A stretch of 64,000 nt of DNA from Trichobilharzia regenti (Eukaryota; Platyhelminthes; Trematoda; Strigeidida; Schistosomatidae): the NCBI GenBank assembly GCA_944472135.2, contig OX235265.1:95822984-95886983 (forward strand), read 5' to 3'. Of this stretch, positions 54,278 to 64,000 are shown in pieces. The notes beneath the pieces were generated by a model. The model was not told where the DNA came from. It saw only the letters and a program-made list of their open reading frames with translations, and ran no database searches. Position 1 is the stretch's first letter. The number at the start of each line of letters is the position of its first letter. Both the position numbers and the translations under genes were made by a program.

Positions 54278-55234
54278 CTATCGCCGATGCTTTTTCCATC
54301 TCTTTGCCTTTGTCACCCACCACTGTTCACGGTCCTTGCGGAGACTTTTAGTAAGTTTCCTTTTGTGCAGCTTTCGCTCCTCATTGAATTCGGAGCTCGC
54401 CGGAATAAGTCTTCTAGCATCTATCAGTTCGGATGAGGCAGTCGAAATCCAGTGGTTTTTACTCACCTTTGGATTTGCCTTATTCACAGCTTTTACAGCT
54501 GTATCTATAGCTGACTGAATATTCTTCCAGGCTTCTCCAGGGTGAGCACAGCTGTCGAACTCAGATATGCGTTTAGCTAGTTCTTCCTCAAATAGGGATT
54601 TAGTTTCCTGATCGAGCTGGGGACGTGATGGTTTTACCGCCAGCTGTTTCCTACGTCCGTTCAGTCGTAAGCACACACGAGCCCGGACCAGTGCGTGATC
54701 GGTATCTACACACGTGTTCCAGAAGGAGCGACAATCTCCTACCGACCCACGCCAACGATAGCTTATTGCTATGTGGTCTATTTGTGTCCAGCGTTGGTTT
54801 GATGATGGGGGTCGCCAGGTTAAACAGTGTCTCTCCTTGTGTTTAAAGTTAGTGCTTACAAGAAACAAATGATTATCTGAACAGAACTGTAGGAGACGGT
54901 CACCGTTGTCGGTTCGCTGGCACGGAACTCCATAGGTGCCACCGACATCCTTCTCAGATTGACACAATTTCCCTACTTGAGCGTTAAAGTCACCAGCTAG
55001 AACGACTATATCTGAGCGTTTAGCCTTTCTCACCAAACTAGACAGCTTTTGGTAGAACTCATCCTTCGTTTCATCCGAACTGCAGTCAGTGGGGGCGTAG
55101 GCGGAGATTACGAAAAGGCATCGGCGAGTAGTGCAGTCCTTTCTCCTTCTTACTGATCCGTTCAGACGGACAGCACACATTCGGCTATCTACTGGGATCC
55201 AGTCAAGCAATGTCTTTTCTGCCCTAGTACTCAA
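54278..55234 (-). pseudogene. RTE ORF, AP-endonuclease and linker
   Basis: Open frame of 318 codons with VISAYAPTD, VVLAGDFNAQVG, RWTQIDHIAIS and DTDHALVRARV, the core motifs of the EEP-fold endonuclease. The catalytic Asp/Asn/His residues visible here are retained. A stop near 55235 and a frameshift separate it from the N-terminal part at 55332-55817. Confidence 0.8.
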
Positions 55235-55331
55235 GCTATCCCTACGCCAGCTAATCCTCGTGAACTAGCTGTGGCATCTCCTGACACCCTCAAGGTGAAT
55301 TTTGAAGATTCATCCTGTTGGCCAGGTGGGG

Positions 55332-55817
55332 TTAGGTGAATAACCACACTTGGGTCTTGTATGCGTGTTTCTGAAACACAACATACATCAATGGCTCGGA
55401 TGCCAGGGTCTTAGCTAGTGATGCTTGTTGTCCTATTTGGCAAAGTGTCCTAACATTAAATGCTCCTATATGAAATTGGTGGCGTGGCTTTAGGAGACTA
55501 TCGGTGGTTTTTTGGCTTCCGTCGTTTTTAGTGGACACAGAGTGAAGAGGAAGTGAGGAGCCATCAAGTAGAGGAGTTGCATCAGTGGAAGGAAGGCAAG
55601 GTAATAGAGATGAAGATGAAGACAAAGATAAGTGAGGATTAGAGAGGTTTTGTGTGCATTTCGGATTGTGAGGGCGATTGTTACTTCCCGGCTGCCCACA
55701 CCGTGGAAGTTGGTTGCGTGACCGCAGAGCCCAGGGGACAACTGCTTGAGGCCGGTCACACGCGGCCTGTTTGTTTGTTCTCTTTTGTTTGGTGTGCCTC
55801 AGTAGCATACTTATCAC
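55332..55817 (-). pseudogene. RTE ORF, N-terminal part
   Basis: Contains FHIGAFNVRTLCQIGQQ and SLAKTLASEP, the start of an RTE-type endonuclease. A serine-rich N-terminal extension precedes them. It goes out of frame with the downstream endonuclease at about 55400, where the sequence shifts to a second frame. Confidence 0.7.
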
Positions 55818-55839
55818 TCCTGCCCTGTGACACGGCAGC

Positions 55840-56950
55840 AGGAAGCGCGGTCGTTGTTAATCCGGGCCACGGCCGATCCGGCATGAAATTTTGTGAATTT
55901 GTTTGAATCATGGTATTGGATGGGTAGCTGCTTTTTGTTTAACCGCTATCCAAACAACCTGCCTGGCATGGTAGAACCTCAAGAGACATAAGTCTCAGCC
56001 AGTATAGCTTGATTAGGTCATTGCGGTGTTCAAGCCCGACCACCACGTCAAGGTAGCAGCTTTCGGTCGGGTGTGTGTTAGCGCATACATTCCAATTGCT
56101 GAGCTTTTTTCTAAATTACTTATCTTCTCGGGGTCAACCATTCTTACATTAGCTAAATTCTTATGCTCTGACAATCTGACTACCCCTGACCTACTAGTTT
56201 GACCTATGTGGTTGACCTCACAGTCATTGCATGGCATTTTGTAAATAATATTATTTTGTCTAATTGGGTCAACTGGGTCCTTTAACCTACAGAGCTTGTC
56301 CCTGAGTGAGTTTGTAGTTTTGAATGCCACCCTAATTCCTGCTTTATTGAGAATCCTACGTAGGATCTCAGATGTTTCCTCCTTATATGGTATAACTGTG
56401 GATGACTTATATTCTCTCCTATCTATTTCATCATTATTAGTTTCACAATTATTTTTATTTTGTTTTTGGCCTTTACTTATCTTCCTAATGAATTTTATAG
56501 GATGGTTAGTTATTTGACACCAACGCTTCTTCTATCTGTTTTAGTTCATCATTTAGGTGTTTTTTTGTGCTACTTGGTGACACTGCTCGGTTTGTTAAAC
56601 ATTTAACTAAGCCTGCCTTAACAGATAACGACGGATGAGATGAATTAAAGCCTAAGTATCTATTAGAATGCGTTGGTTTTCTATAAACACTAGTGTGTAG
56701 TTTGCCTTCTTCTATTCTTTTTATCTTACAATCTAACATAGCTAATTCTCCTTGTTCATTTTCTGATTCAAATGTGAATTTTATTCCCTCAACTTGTGAG
56801 TTTATATGTGTCAACAAGCTAGAGATGTGTTCTGTTTTTAACACCGTGAAAGTGTCATCCACATATCTCCACCATATTTTCGGAGTAGGGTTAAATGTAT
56901 TGAGGGCACTATTTTCCCAGCTGAATCCTTGTTCATCGAGTCTACACCCA
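55840..56950 (-). pseudogene. Penelope-like element: RT C-terminus and GIY-YIG endonuclease
   Basis: From right to left on the minus strand: IWWRYVDDTFTVLKTEHI (RT catalytic YVDD, 56850-56890); then FESENEQGELAMLDCKI and HTSVYRKPTHSNRYLGFNS (56506-56862), a PLE hallmark; then NNIIYKMPCNDCEVNHIGQT (56013-56330), a GIY-YIG start in which the tyrosine of YIG is His. The 5' end is truncated next to an inverted pLTR (56923-57192). The 3' part adjoins the inserted RTE element. Confidence 0.8.
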
Positions 56951-57210
56951 ACACATGCAATAGGAATGACTCGTCACTCATACCTGAAATATGGAAAATA
57001 CTACTACCAATAAAATCAAGCGAAAATCAAGAGAAAGACAATGGAACTATATAAATGAATTTAGGAAGTCGTGTGATTACTTTGATATGATTATGAGCAA
57101 TAAATTGTGCTCGAAACGTCATCAGTAAACATTACTGTATAACACTGTGAGACTTTATCAAAACAAAATTTACCCATAATGGAATTACACTCTACCACAG
57201 TGCACAAGTT
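56923..57210 (-). repeat. PLE terminal repeat, right arm of the inverted pair
   Basis: Inverted copy of 51805-52076. It includes the GAGCA...TGCTC hairpin followed by GAAACGTC (57113-57120), shared with 11543-11550 and the minus strand of 51876-51883. Confidence 0.65.
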
Positions 57211-57439
57211 TTATTCTTATAGTAATATTAAACCAGAATTTACAAAATCTCAGCATAACAACTTAATCATCGTTCCCCAGCATAGGGGCATTTTTGCGTT
57301 GTCAAATTGGCCAATTGGTAAAGATAACAAAACTAGGTGGGTGTAGATTGTTGGATTCGATAAGTGTGTAAAATTATAAAAGTAGCGTGTGTTTACATAA
57401 TGAAATTACTTGTCAATCACATTCTTGTTGATTTTGTCA

Positions 57440-57870
57440 TTTCATGGGAGAGGGGGTGGGTGTTGTAACCAAGTCAAATTTTGTTTTAGTTCATCATTCC
57501 TATTCAGACAATTTCGATTCCACTTGATATGAAGTGCTTCTGATGATGTTAGACTTTCTTTGTGGTTTCTGAAATCCTTTTTCTAGATTATTTCAATATT
57601 GTCAAAATCAATTTTGTGGCCTGATTTTATAGCATGTAGACGACCTATGGCTGGTGATTTTTCAAGCTTTTCTAGTCCAACTGGATTTCTCAATGGTCGA
57701 ACAGATGTGACTCTACGGTGTTCATTTCTTCTGATTTTGATTTCTCACTGGCGGTGTTTGTCCGATGTATATCGCATCACATTCCAAGCAGGCATTTTAT
57801 TTTATAGACACAATTAGATAGAGAATCTTTAGAGGAATCATCAGTGGCAGTTTGCATGGGTACGTTTGGC
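57440..57870 (-). mobile_element. Decayed PLE endonuclease fragment of a second type
   Basis: Minus-strand traces in several frames (IDFDNIEI, RNHKESLTS, ALHIKWNRNCLNRNDELKQ) fit the C-terminal part of PLE GIY-YIG domains that end in helix-rich, Asn-containing tails. No frame is continuous. Confidence 0.45.
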
Positions 57871-58496
57871 AACCCATGGAATAATTATGACAAAGAGTTA
57901 AAGAAATAAGATTCACTTCAATTTTAATAGATCATTTAGTGCATTGATAGTGCTCTCCGGGAGACGCTCTTTCAAGAATTGAAAACATTTATTTCCCGAT
58001 ACGAATTTGAAACAAGCAACAACAAAGGTTAATAAAACAGGATTTAATGATAGATTCCTCAAATTTCTGTAGAACTCGTCAGCTGAATACTCTACATACA
58101 CGGATATATATACACTTTTGAAATTACATTGGGAGATATAAGACTGATAAGCGAGCAAATAAACTACATTGAATTAGTCATTCAGAAAGATAGGTTCGAA
58201 TGTTTTCTAGGTCATGTTCAAATAGATAAGGGGAGAGAGAGTATGAGAGATCAAAATCAAGATAAATTGCATTACGCTTCAATTACATCACTTAGATAAA
58301 CAATTAGTCATTAGGGAATATAACGAGAATTGCAAACAGACTAAAATCAATAGTAATAGTTACAATAACAATAATAATAATAGTGTTGGAGTGAGTTAAG
58401 ATAATCTTACTGATAAAGCATAGTTTTAAATGAATCAATAATAATAATGAGGCAGAATAATAATAATAATAAGTAAAACGTATTACCACTGTAGAT
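57871..58496. other. AT-rich spacer with simple repeats
   Basis: No gene recognised. A minus-strand frame at 57913-58158 has no ATG and no known motif. ATA/AAT-rich runs occur at 58360-58480, probably the tail region of the neighbouring PLE. Confidence 0.3.
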
Positions 58497-58976
58497 TCAG
58501 AGTCGCGACCATCTCCTTTTGTACACAGAGAGCTGGTTTATAAATTCGAATTGCAGAGAGGCCTTTGCAATTGCAAGCATCCTCTTGTTTCTTTGTTTGC
58601 TGACAATAGTAAATGACTTGACCGCGTTGACATCATGTCCGTAATCCACAAGATGTTTTGTTATTGAGGATTTTGGCACTTTGCACTCAGCTGTTTTCAA
58701 CCATTTCGGTAAGTGCTCCATCATGCGAGTAGACAATCGTCTTTCCGTACGACCTATGTATTTGCTGCCACAAACACACTCAAATTGATATATACGCAGT
58801 TTGAAGTGTCGAGTATTGGCGACTGATCTTTCAGGTAACCAAGTGATTGAAGCAGGCTGGCGCATGTGTATTTCATACCTGTTATGTATTCTAAGTCTTA
58901 TTTGAATATCTGACATATACAATAATATATGTGACTTATTATCATAACGAGTATTTATCTTTACACAATGAAACAT
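58497..58976 (-). pseudogene. PLE GIY-YIG endonuclease domain (well preserved)
   Basis: 159 codons open. It contains IYQFECVCGSKYIGRTERRL (the GIY-YIG tyrosines and following Arg), TRMMEHLPKW, ITKHLVDYGHDV and the C-terminal EFINQLSVYKRRWSRL. This is the endonuclease half only; RT is missing, so the copy is 5'-truncated. Downstream DNA (left) is AT-rich with short repeats. Confidence 0.75.
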
Positions 58977-60329
58977 TGAACGTAATAAAATAATTAGTAT
59001 ATGTGACGATAATACTTAATTGTAGAAAGTAGCATAATAGAATATAAGAAAAAATACAGCTGCAGAAAATGTTTAGTTGGGTGTAAATATTTGATGCTTT
59101 TATCAGGTGCTTTGTAAATCTTTTGTTTAAAAACTGGACTATTTTCTCACCAAAATGAAAATAATTACCAAAAGACACGGTTAGCCTTTACTTATGGGGA
59201 TGTTATCTATGTAAATTAAGCGACTTATCAATGTAATTTTTTATCTTAAAATTATATACTACTGATTGAGATGAGTAGTTGTATACCAGGAATGTCAAAC
59301 AGAAGTGTTTGTTGGCAGATCTCGGTGATCTAAACACTGGACAGTCGATTCGGATCAGGTTCATCAGCTCAGCAGGCGAAATCATTTTGAACCATTCGAT
59401 TTCTATGTAGACAAAAAATAATCCCGATTTAGACATTTAAAAAACAAAATGATTGAGCCAAGAAATATTTACTTTTCAGCTAGGTCCTCATCTCACTCTG
59501 GCTCTACCCTAATATGCACGTTTAGCACCTTTATTACAATACACAACGACTGAACAATCAAGTGACACAAATATGTTTGTTAACAATAATTAGTTAGTAT
59601 CGACATTACAATAGAGTTCGTCTTCTACATACCTACAGCTGAATAAATAGGAATCCACCTGAAGAACAAGTCAAACGTGTGTGTGTGTGTTCAGAAGAAA
59701 TTTGTACAGCCACTTTCCTTACCTTGGCCATCGTTACTTGAATGTATAAAACGAACTACTTCGCCCCCTTCCCACTAAACCTTTAAAAGTTATAATTTAA
59801 TAATTCCCATTGTGGCATTAAGAACAAAATATTCAGCGAAGAGACTCTTTCCAAAGAATTTATTATGAAGCTGTACATCGTATGTACGCACATGGTTTTA
59901 AAAAAATTATATCCCGTGAGGGAATCACGTCAAAGATGTGAATACATGAAGTAATAATAGTACGAAATGTAATTAAAATATTTGTGATTATTATCGTAGT
60001 TTAATGTCAAGTAGCAAAATAATTAATGTCCTTTACAGAATAATACATATGGTGTATAGATTTTGGAAACGGGTACATAATTATAAGATTAGTAGACGAA
60101 TATAAAATGTTACATAACATGGCGTGAGATTTGATGCGATAGAATTCAATATTGTAAAAATAAAAAATATACAAATTAACAATTTTGAGTTTAAAATGTC
60201 AAGTGGAAAAGATTCAGAGTGAGAATAGTAATAATAATAATAATAGTAATGATAATAATAATCATAAAAATAATCAAAGTAATAAGGGAAAAGTACATAG
60301 AATAACTAAATAAATAAATGTCTATCCCT

Positions 60330-60997
60330 CTAGAGCCAAGGTAGAAGTAGGGATCGTACATTCGTCTTTTGTACACAAAGGTCTGGCTTAAAGTCATGAA
60401 TTGCCAAGGCCTCAGTTGTCTTTAGAAGTCTGTAACGAAGAAAACGCTGGAAGTCAGCAGGAATTCTATATATGATCTTGAAATCGTGGTCAGGATTGAC
60501 CCAGTGATAGAAGTCGATCATGTGTTCCAGAATAGGGCTTCGCACACACTTCCTTTCTCCCTTGCAAAATCAAGCTGGAATATGTCCTCGTATCCGTGTG
60601 GAGAGCGTTCTCTAACTACAGTCAATGTGCCTTGCTCCACAAGATCAGGTGAACTGGTAGATGCACATGGAGGCGGTCAGACGGAGGAGCTTATCTTTTA
60701 CAGAGGTAGAGAACAATTTGCGGCTCGTGAAAGTCATATGTAGTTTTGCTGCAGGGAACGTCTTACTGAGTGATTTAGAGAGACGATTTTTGAGCATATC
60801 TGAAGCTTGATCACCTTTGAATTCCGAGTTCATGAATACCGTTTTCTTTGGAACTGAGTTGGTGACCAGTTTAGACTGCTTATCTTTCACGTTGCTGTAA
60901 ATAAATCGGTTAGGGTAACCGTTTTCTGCGAGTGTGGCTTTTAAGAAGTCAAGTTCTGAGTCAACGCAATCAGAACTACAAATTTTCCTTATCCTAA
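60330..60997 (-). pseudogene. PLE C-terminal coding remnant
   Basis: Traces: CVDSELDFLKATLAENGYPN, VPKKTVFMNSEFKG, MLKNRLSKSLSKTF, ASMCIYQFT, then a stop. A GIY-YIG region with three in-frame stops follows, then HMIDFYHWVNPDHDFKIIYR and FKPDLCVQK. The order is the inter-domain linker followed by the GIY-YIG endonuclease of PLEs. Inactive. Confidence 0.7.
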
Positions 60998-61044
60998 AGC
61001 AGAGTTAATGAATTAAGTTCCTTTCCCTGGAAATAGGCACCCAA

Positions 61045-61107
61045 CTGTAAAAAAATAGTTAGTTGTCCGTTTCCGGTGGATAGATCTTTTGAGAGATCCG
61101 TCATCAG
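61045..61107 (-). ncRNA. Candidate hammerhead-like core near the PLE inverted arm
   Basis: On the minus strand CTGATGA (61107-61101) is followed after 27 nt by GAAAC (61073-61069). The intervening sequence can form a CGG/CCG stem topped by an ATCT/AGAT hairpin, as expected for stem II. Hammerhead ribozymes are known in PLE terminal repeats. I could not find a convincing cleavage-site triplet paired in stem III or I, so this is tentative. Confidence 0.25.
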
Positions 61108-61445
61108 GTCTGCTAAGGCACACATCAAGTTATTCTATGTACTTTTCCCTTATTACTTAGATTATTTCTATTATTATTGTTATCATTATTGTTATTATCA
61201 CTATTCTCACTCTGAATCTTTTCCACTTGACATTTTAAACTCAAAATTATTAATTTGTATATTTTTATTTTTACAATATTGAATTCTATCGCATCAAATT
61301 TCACACCATGTTATGTAACATTTTATATTCATCTACTAGTCTTATAATTATGTACCTCTTTCCAAAATTGTACAGCTTGATAATAAATTCGTTGTTGAAA
61401 AGAGTCTCTTCGCTGAATATTGTGTTCTTAAAGCTATAACTGTCC

Positions 61446-62109
61446 GAAATATTTTATTCTTATGACTAACTACTTAACCTTTAGTTACAAGTTATTACTG
61501 TCCAAATCGTTTTATTTTTCTTCAACAATTTATTACGTAACCAACATGAGCACACGCTTATTCCTTAATTACTGCTTATTTTTCCAAAGTTATGTATTAC
61601 GCAATCCATTTGTTGTTACAACGATGCTTCCTGTATGGGTGAAGGAAGTACTCTAATACACATATAGCGTTGGTAATACAATACACGACAATTTTACCAA
61701 TCAAGTGGTGCTGATATGTTTGTGAACAATAATTAGTCAGTATCAACATGTTAAACAGTGGAGTGATAATTAACGAAGAAAATTAATACACACAATTTAG
61801 GGGTAGAAATGATTGCAACATATGGATTGCATAATTTTAGGAAAATGAAGAGAAATCAAGGAATGAGCATGTGCGTAGGTTGATTACATAACAGATTGAT
61901 GAAGAAAATCAAAAGATTTTTTGATCATGGATGAAATTTATTTTGATAAAGTCTCACAGTGTTTTACAGTAATATTTACTGATGACGTTTTGAGCACAAT
62001 TTATTGCCACTCATAATCATATCAAGGGGAAACGATTTGGACAATTATAACTTGTAACTAAGATTGAAGTAGTCATAAGAAGAAAATAACTTGGACAATT
62101 ATAATTTTT
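61446..62109. other. PLE-associated noncoding DNA
   Basis: 61690-61760 directly repeats 59553-59620 (TATGTTTGT-AACAATAATTAGT). 61930-62030 is another pLTR fragment with CTGATGACGTTTTGAGCACA. No coding region. Confidence 0.4.
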
Positions 62110-62800
62110 AAGATTTAGGGGAGGGGAGCGAAGTAATCTGGTTTATATATTCATGTAACGATGGTCAAGTTAAGGAAGGTGGCTGTACTAATTTCTTCTA
62201 AACACACAGGTTTGGCTTGTTCTTCAGGTGGATTCCTATTGCTTCAACTGTAGGTATGTAGAAGACGAACTCGTAAAGGAAAATTAGGTTTAGTAAGAAT
62301 GCGATAAATAGTTTTAAATGCAGTATTAACGTCAACCTTATGCTCAATATCTACAAGGTGTGCTAAAATAGAGCTAAGAATAGATCTTGTTTGTCCCTTG
62401 CTTAATTGCTATGCAGGATGATGTTCGGAAATACTATGATGAACCTGCCTAATTATACGCCCGATGTAGCTGCAGTCATACTGGTGAATACACAGAGGTG
62501 AGGCAAATTCAGGTAGTTTATCCTCATCTCTCAAAAGTAGAATAAGGGTGGTGGTGAAGAGACAACGTACTTCTGCTGCATAATAAGCTCTTTTAAATGC
62601 ATTCTTTAGACTCTGTGTTATTATTTCGTCGATGTTGTCACCGACGAACTAAGGTTTTTTCGGAACTGTTGCCATAATGACTACTAGGTGCTGAATTCAT
62701 ATTTTTCTCAACCAACTTATCTGAATAACCATTTTTTTCCTAAGTAATTCTCTAATAATCTTAAGCTCCTCATTGAGGCAGTCGTCTGAACAAATTAACC
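62110..62800 (-). pseudogene. PLE endonuclease C-terminal remnant
   Basis: Minus-strand traces: LAHLVDIEHKVDVNTAFK and TIYRIL around 62290-62380. These are followed by a 3' region with AGGAATCCACCTGAAGAAC, which is also present (opposite strand) at 59650. Upstream frames toward 62790 are broken. Confidence 0.5.
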
Positions 62801-62960
62801 TAGCTATATGAACCAGATACCTAACCAGGTAACGCGTTTATATTTTAAAGGGTACAACTCGATTTCTGTCTTGTGACTTGGATGAACTGGTGACATGATA
62901 AATCGAGTTGTAAATTTGCAAGGTATACAATTCGAGAGATGAAACTTAATTATACACCGG

Positions 62961-62961
<1 letters not shown>

Positions 62962-63021
<60 letters not shown>
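62962..63021. repeat. (TA)n microsatellite
   Basis: About 30 uninterrupted TA units. The apparent Ile/Tyr-repeat frame over it is an artefact. Confidence 0.95.
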
Positions 63022-63023
<2 letters not shown>

Positions 63024-64000
63024 AATACATATCCAGTATATCAACATGATCTAAGCATGAAACTATGGTGAGAGCTGTCTACTAACCAAAAATTGCAGAC
63101 AACAATTCACATCAATGTTACGTCCCAAATCGGGATCATGAGAAAAAAAAAACAATAACAAAGCTTAGCCTTGAGGGACTCACCTACCAATCACAGAAGA
63201 ATTAACGTGTGCAGATACGATTCGCAGATATATGGCTTAACTTTCTAAGAAACGGTCACGAGCATTACAGAATAGCCTTCTGTAAGAAAACAACTAATCA
63301 GAAGACATTGCTTCTCCGCTGACAATAATGTAGATTAAAATGTATAAATATCTCTTGATTTTCTCAATAAACGATTTGTTGCCTGGCCCTTGTCTTCTGT
63401 GTCGTTATTAAACCATAGTTTGGTTTAAGGATTTTAATTTCACCCAATGGATTTTGAGTTCGAATCTGTCTCCGAATACCTTCGACTCTTCAGTTGAATA
63501 GTATCATTAACCCACAGACAGTAAGTGTGACTCAGAGGATTACATGTGAAATTCGATCCAAATTACTGAGCTCTTAACTAACACAACAGGTCGAAATACA
63601 AAGGTTCAAATTAGACGGCTGGCTGCTTCACTTAGGTGAATGCTCACACCTTTATTGATTAATCGAATTTTATACAGATGTGAAGATAAATCTTGAGTTT
63701 TCAGAAGAAAAAAGAAACAATCTTTCTCATAAGCTAGCGGTCTTTACTCAAGAATAATCGTCATGACTGGATTGGGATGATGCTTGTTATACTTTATTTC
63801 AGTTGCTAGTGATTAGTAGGCGAATGCACCAGTATGTGCATTTCATGCTATTTGCGCCTCACCATCGTAATGTACCTGCAGTCCCCAGTAAGTGATGGTA
63901 TCCTCCTCATTGAGACTGGAAGTTTGCATCTGGCAGTTTCAAACCCCAAAGCATTACCCACGTTATATACTGTTACATGAAAATTTACTAATTTTATTCT
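63022..64000. other. Unassigned right edge
   Basis: No exon, RNA gene or repeat family recognised. Only short frames. Confidence 0.3.

Larger units (their letters stand above)
52150..55830 (-). mobile_element. Near full-length RTE-clade-like non-LTR retrotransposon
   Basis: Minus strand, ~3.7 kb. It has a 5' region (about 55820), an AP-endonuclease, RT, a C-terminal domain, a 3' UTR with the conserved GTGGCAACTCGAACTGGTGC, and a CAGA microsatellite tail (about 52150-52172). A SINE fragment (53161-53317) is inserted in it. The element itself splits a PLE. Exact family name not assigned; similar to schistosome RTE elements. Confidence 0.8.
59600..61445 (-). mobile_element. PLE with endonuclease remnant and long inverted arms
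   Basis: The coding remnant (60330-60997, minus) lies between inverted arms of ~320-490 bp: 59812-60305 and 61125-61445. The arms share ATTCTATCGCATCAAAT, CCATGTTATGTAACATTTTA and AGAGACTCTTTCC-like segments. The left arm has ~170 bp not present in the right. The outer left part (59612-59780) is in turn inverted relative to 62110-62270, next to another PLE piece, suggesting nested or composite PLE insertions. Confidence 0.65.

Noticed and set aside
62804..63025. Frame with an Ile/Tyr dipeptide repeat
   Set aside because: Translation of the (TA)n microsatellite.

Overview
The window is eukaryotic, AT-rich and dominated by transposable elements. It most probably comes from a schistosomatid blood fluke. 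I infer this from one host gene whose short introns (29-43 nt) are typical of schistosomes, and from the repeat mix: BEL/Pao-type LTR elements, RTE and CR1 non-LTR elements, many Penelope-like elements (PLEs) and tRNA-derived SINEs. No rRNA, CRISPR or bacterial operon is present. Species assignment is inference.

Layout. (1) 289-7860: two gag-only, BEL/Pao-like LTR elements in tandem on the minus strand, sharing the middle LTR (period 3608 bp). (2) 7861-13522: a relic LTR, a SINE, a decayed CR1-like element with a PLE-derived insert, and a Gypsy integrase tail. (3) 13523-40017: a 26.5-kb tandem array of 12 LTRs and 11 internal regions. The first internal region is a decayed gag-type element. 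The next ten (period 2170 bp) carry a chimeric reading frame in which the first ~45 residues of the LTR-element Gag are fused to a complete AP-endonuclease domain from a CR1/Jockey-like non-LTR retrotransposon, with the stop codon supplied by the 3' LTR. (4) 40018-41600: an LTR-like repeat, a CR1 3' end and PLE debris. (5) 41641-48411: the only host gene recognised, mitochondrial ribosomal protein mS27 (MRPS27), 8 coding exons on the plus strand; its fifth intron is 5.07 kb and full of RTE and PLE fragments. (6) 48550-64000: RTE remnants, two tRNA-like sequences, several PLE pieces with inverted flanking arms, and a three-level nest (SINE inside an RTE element inside a PLE).

The standout object is the ten-copy array of LTR-bounded Gag/endonuclease chimeras. 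The units lack pol and have no purine tract next to the 3' LTR. They repeat at exactly one LTR plus one internal region, and they are nearly identical apart from block-shared variants. This points to amplification by DNA-level recombination between LTRs, or from single-LTR circles, rather than by serial retrotransposition. The endonuclease motifs remain intact in the eight uninterrupted copies. Whether any copy is expressed cannot be seen from sequence.
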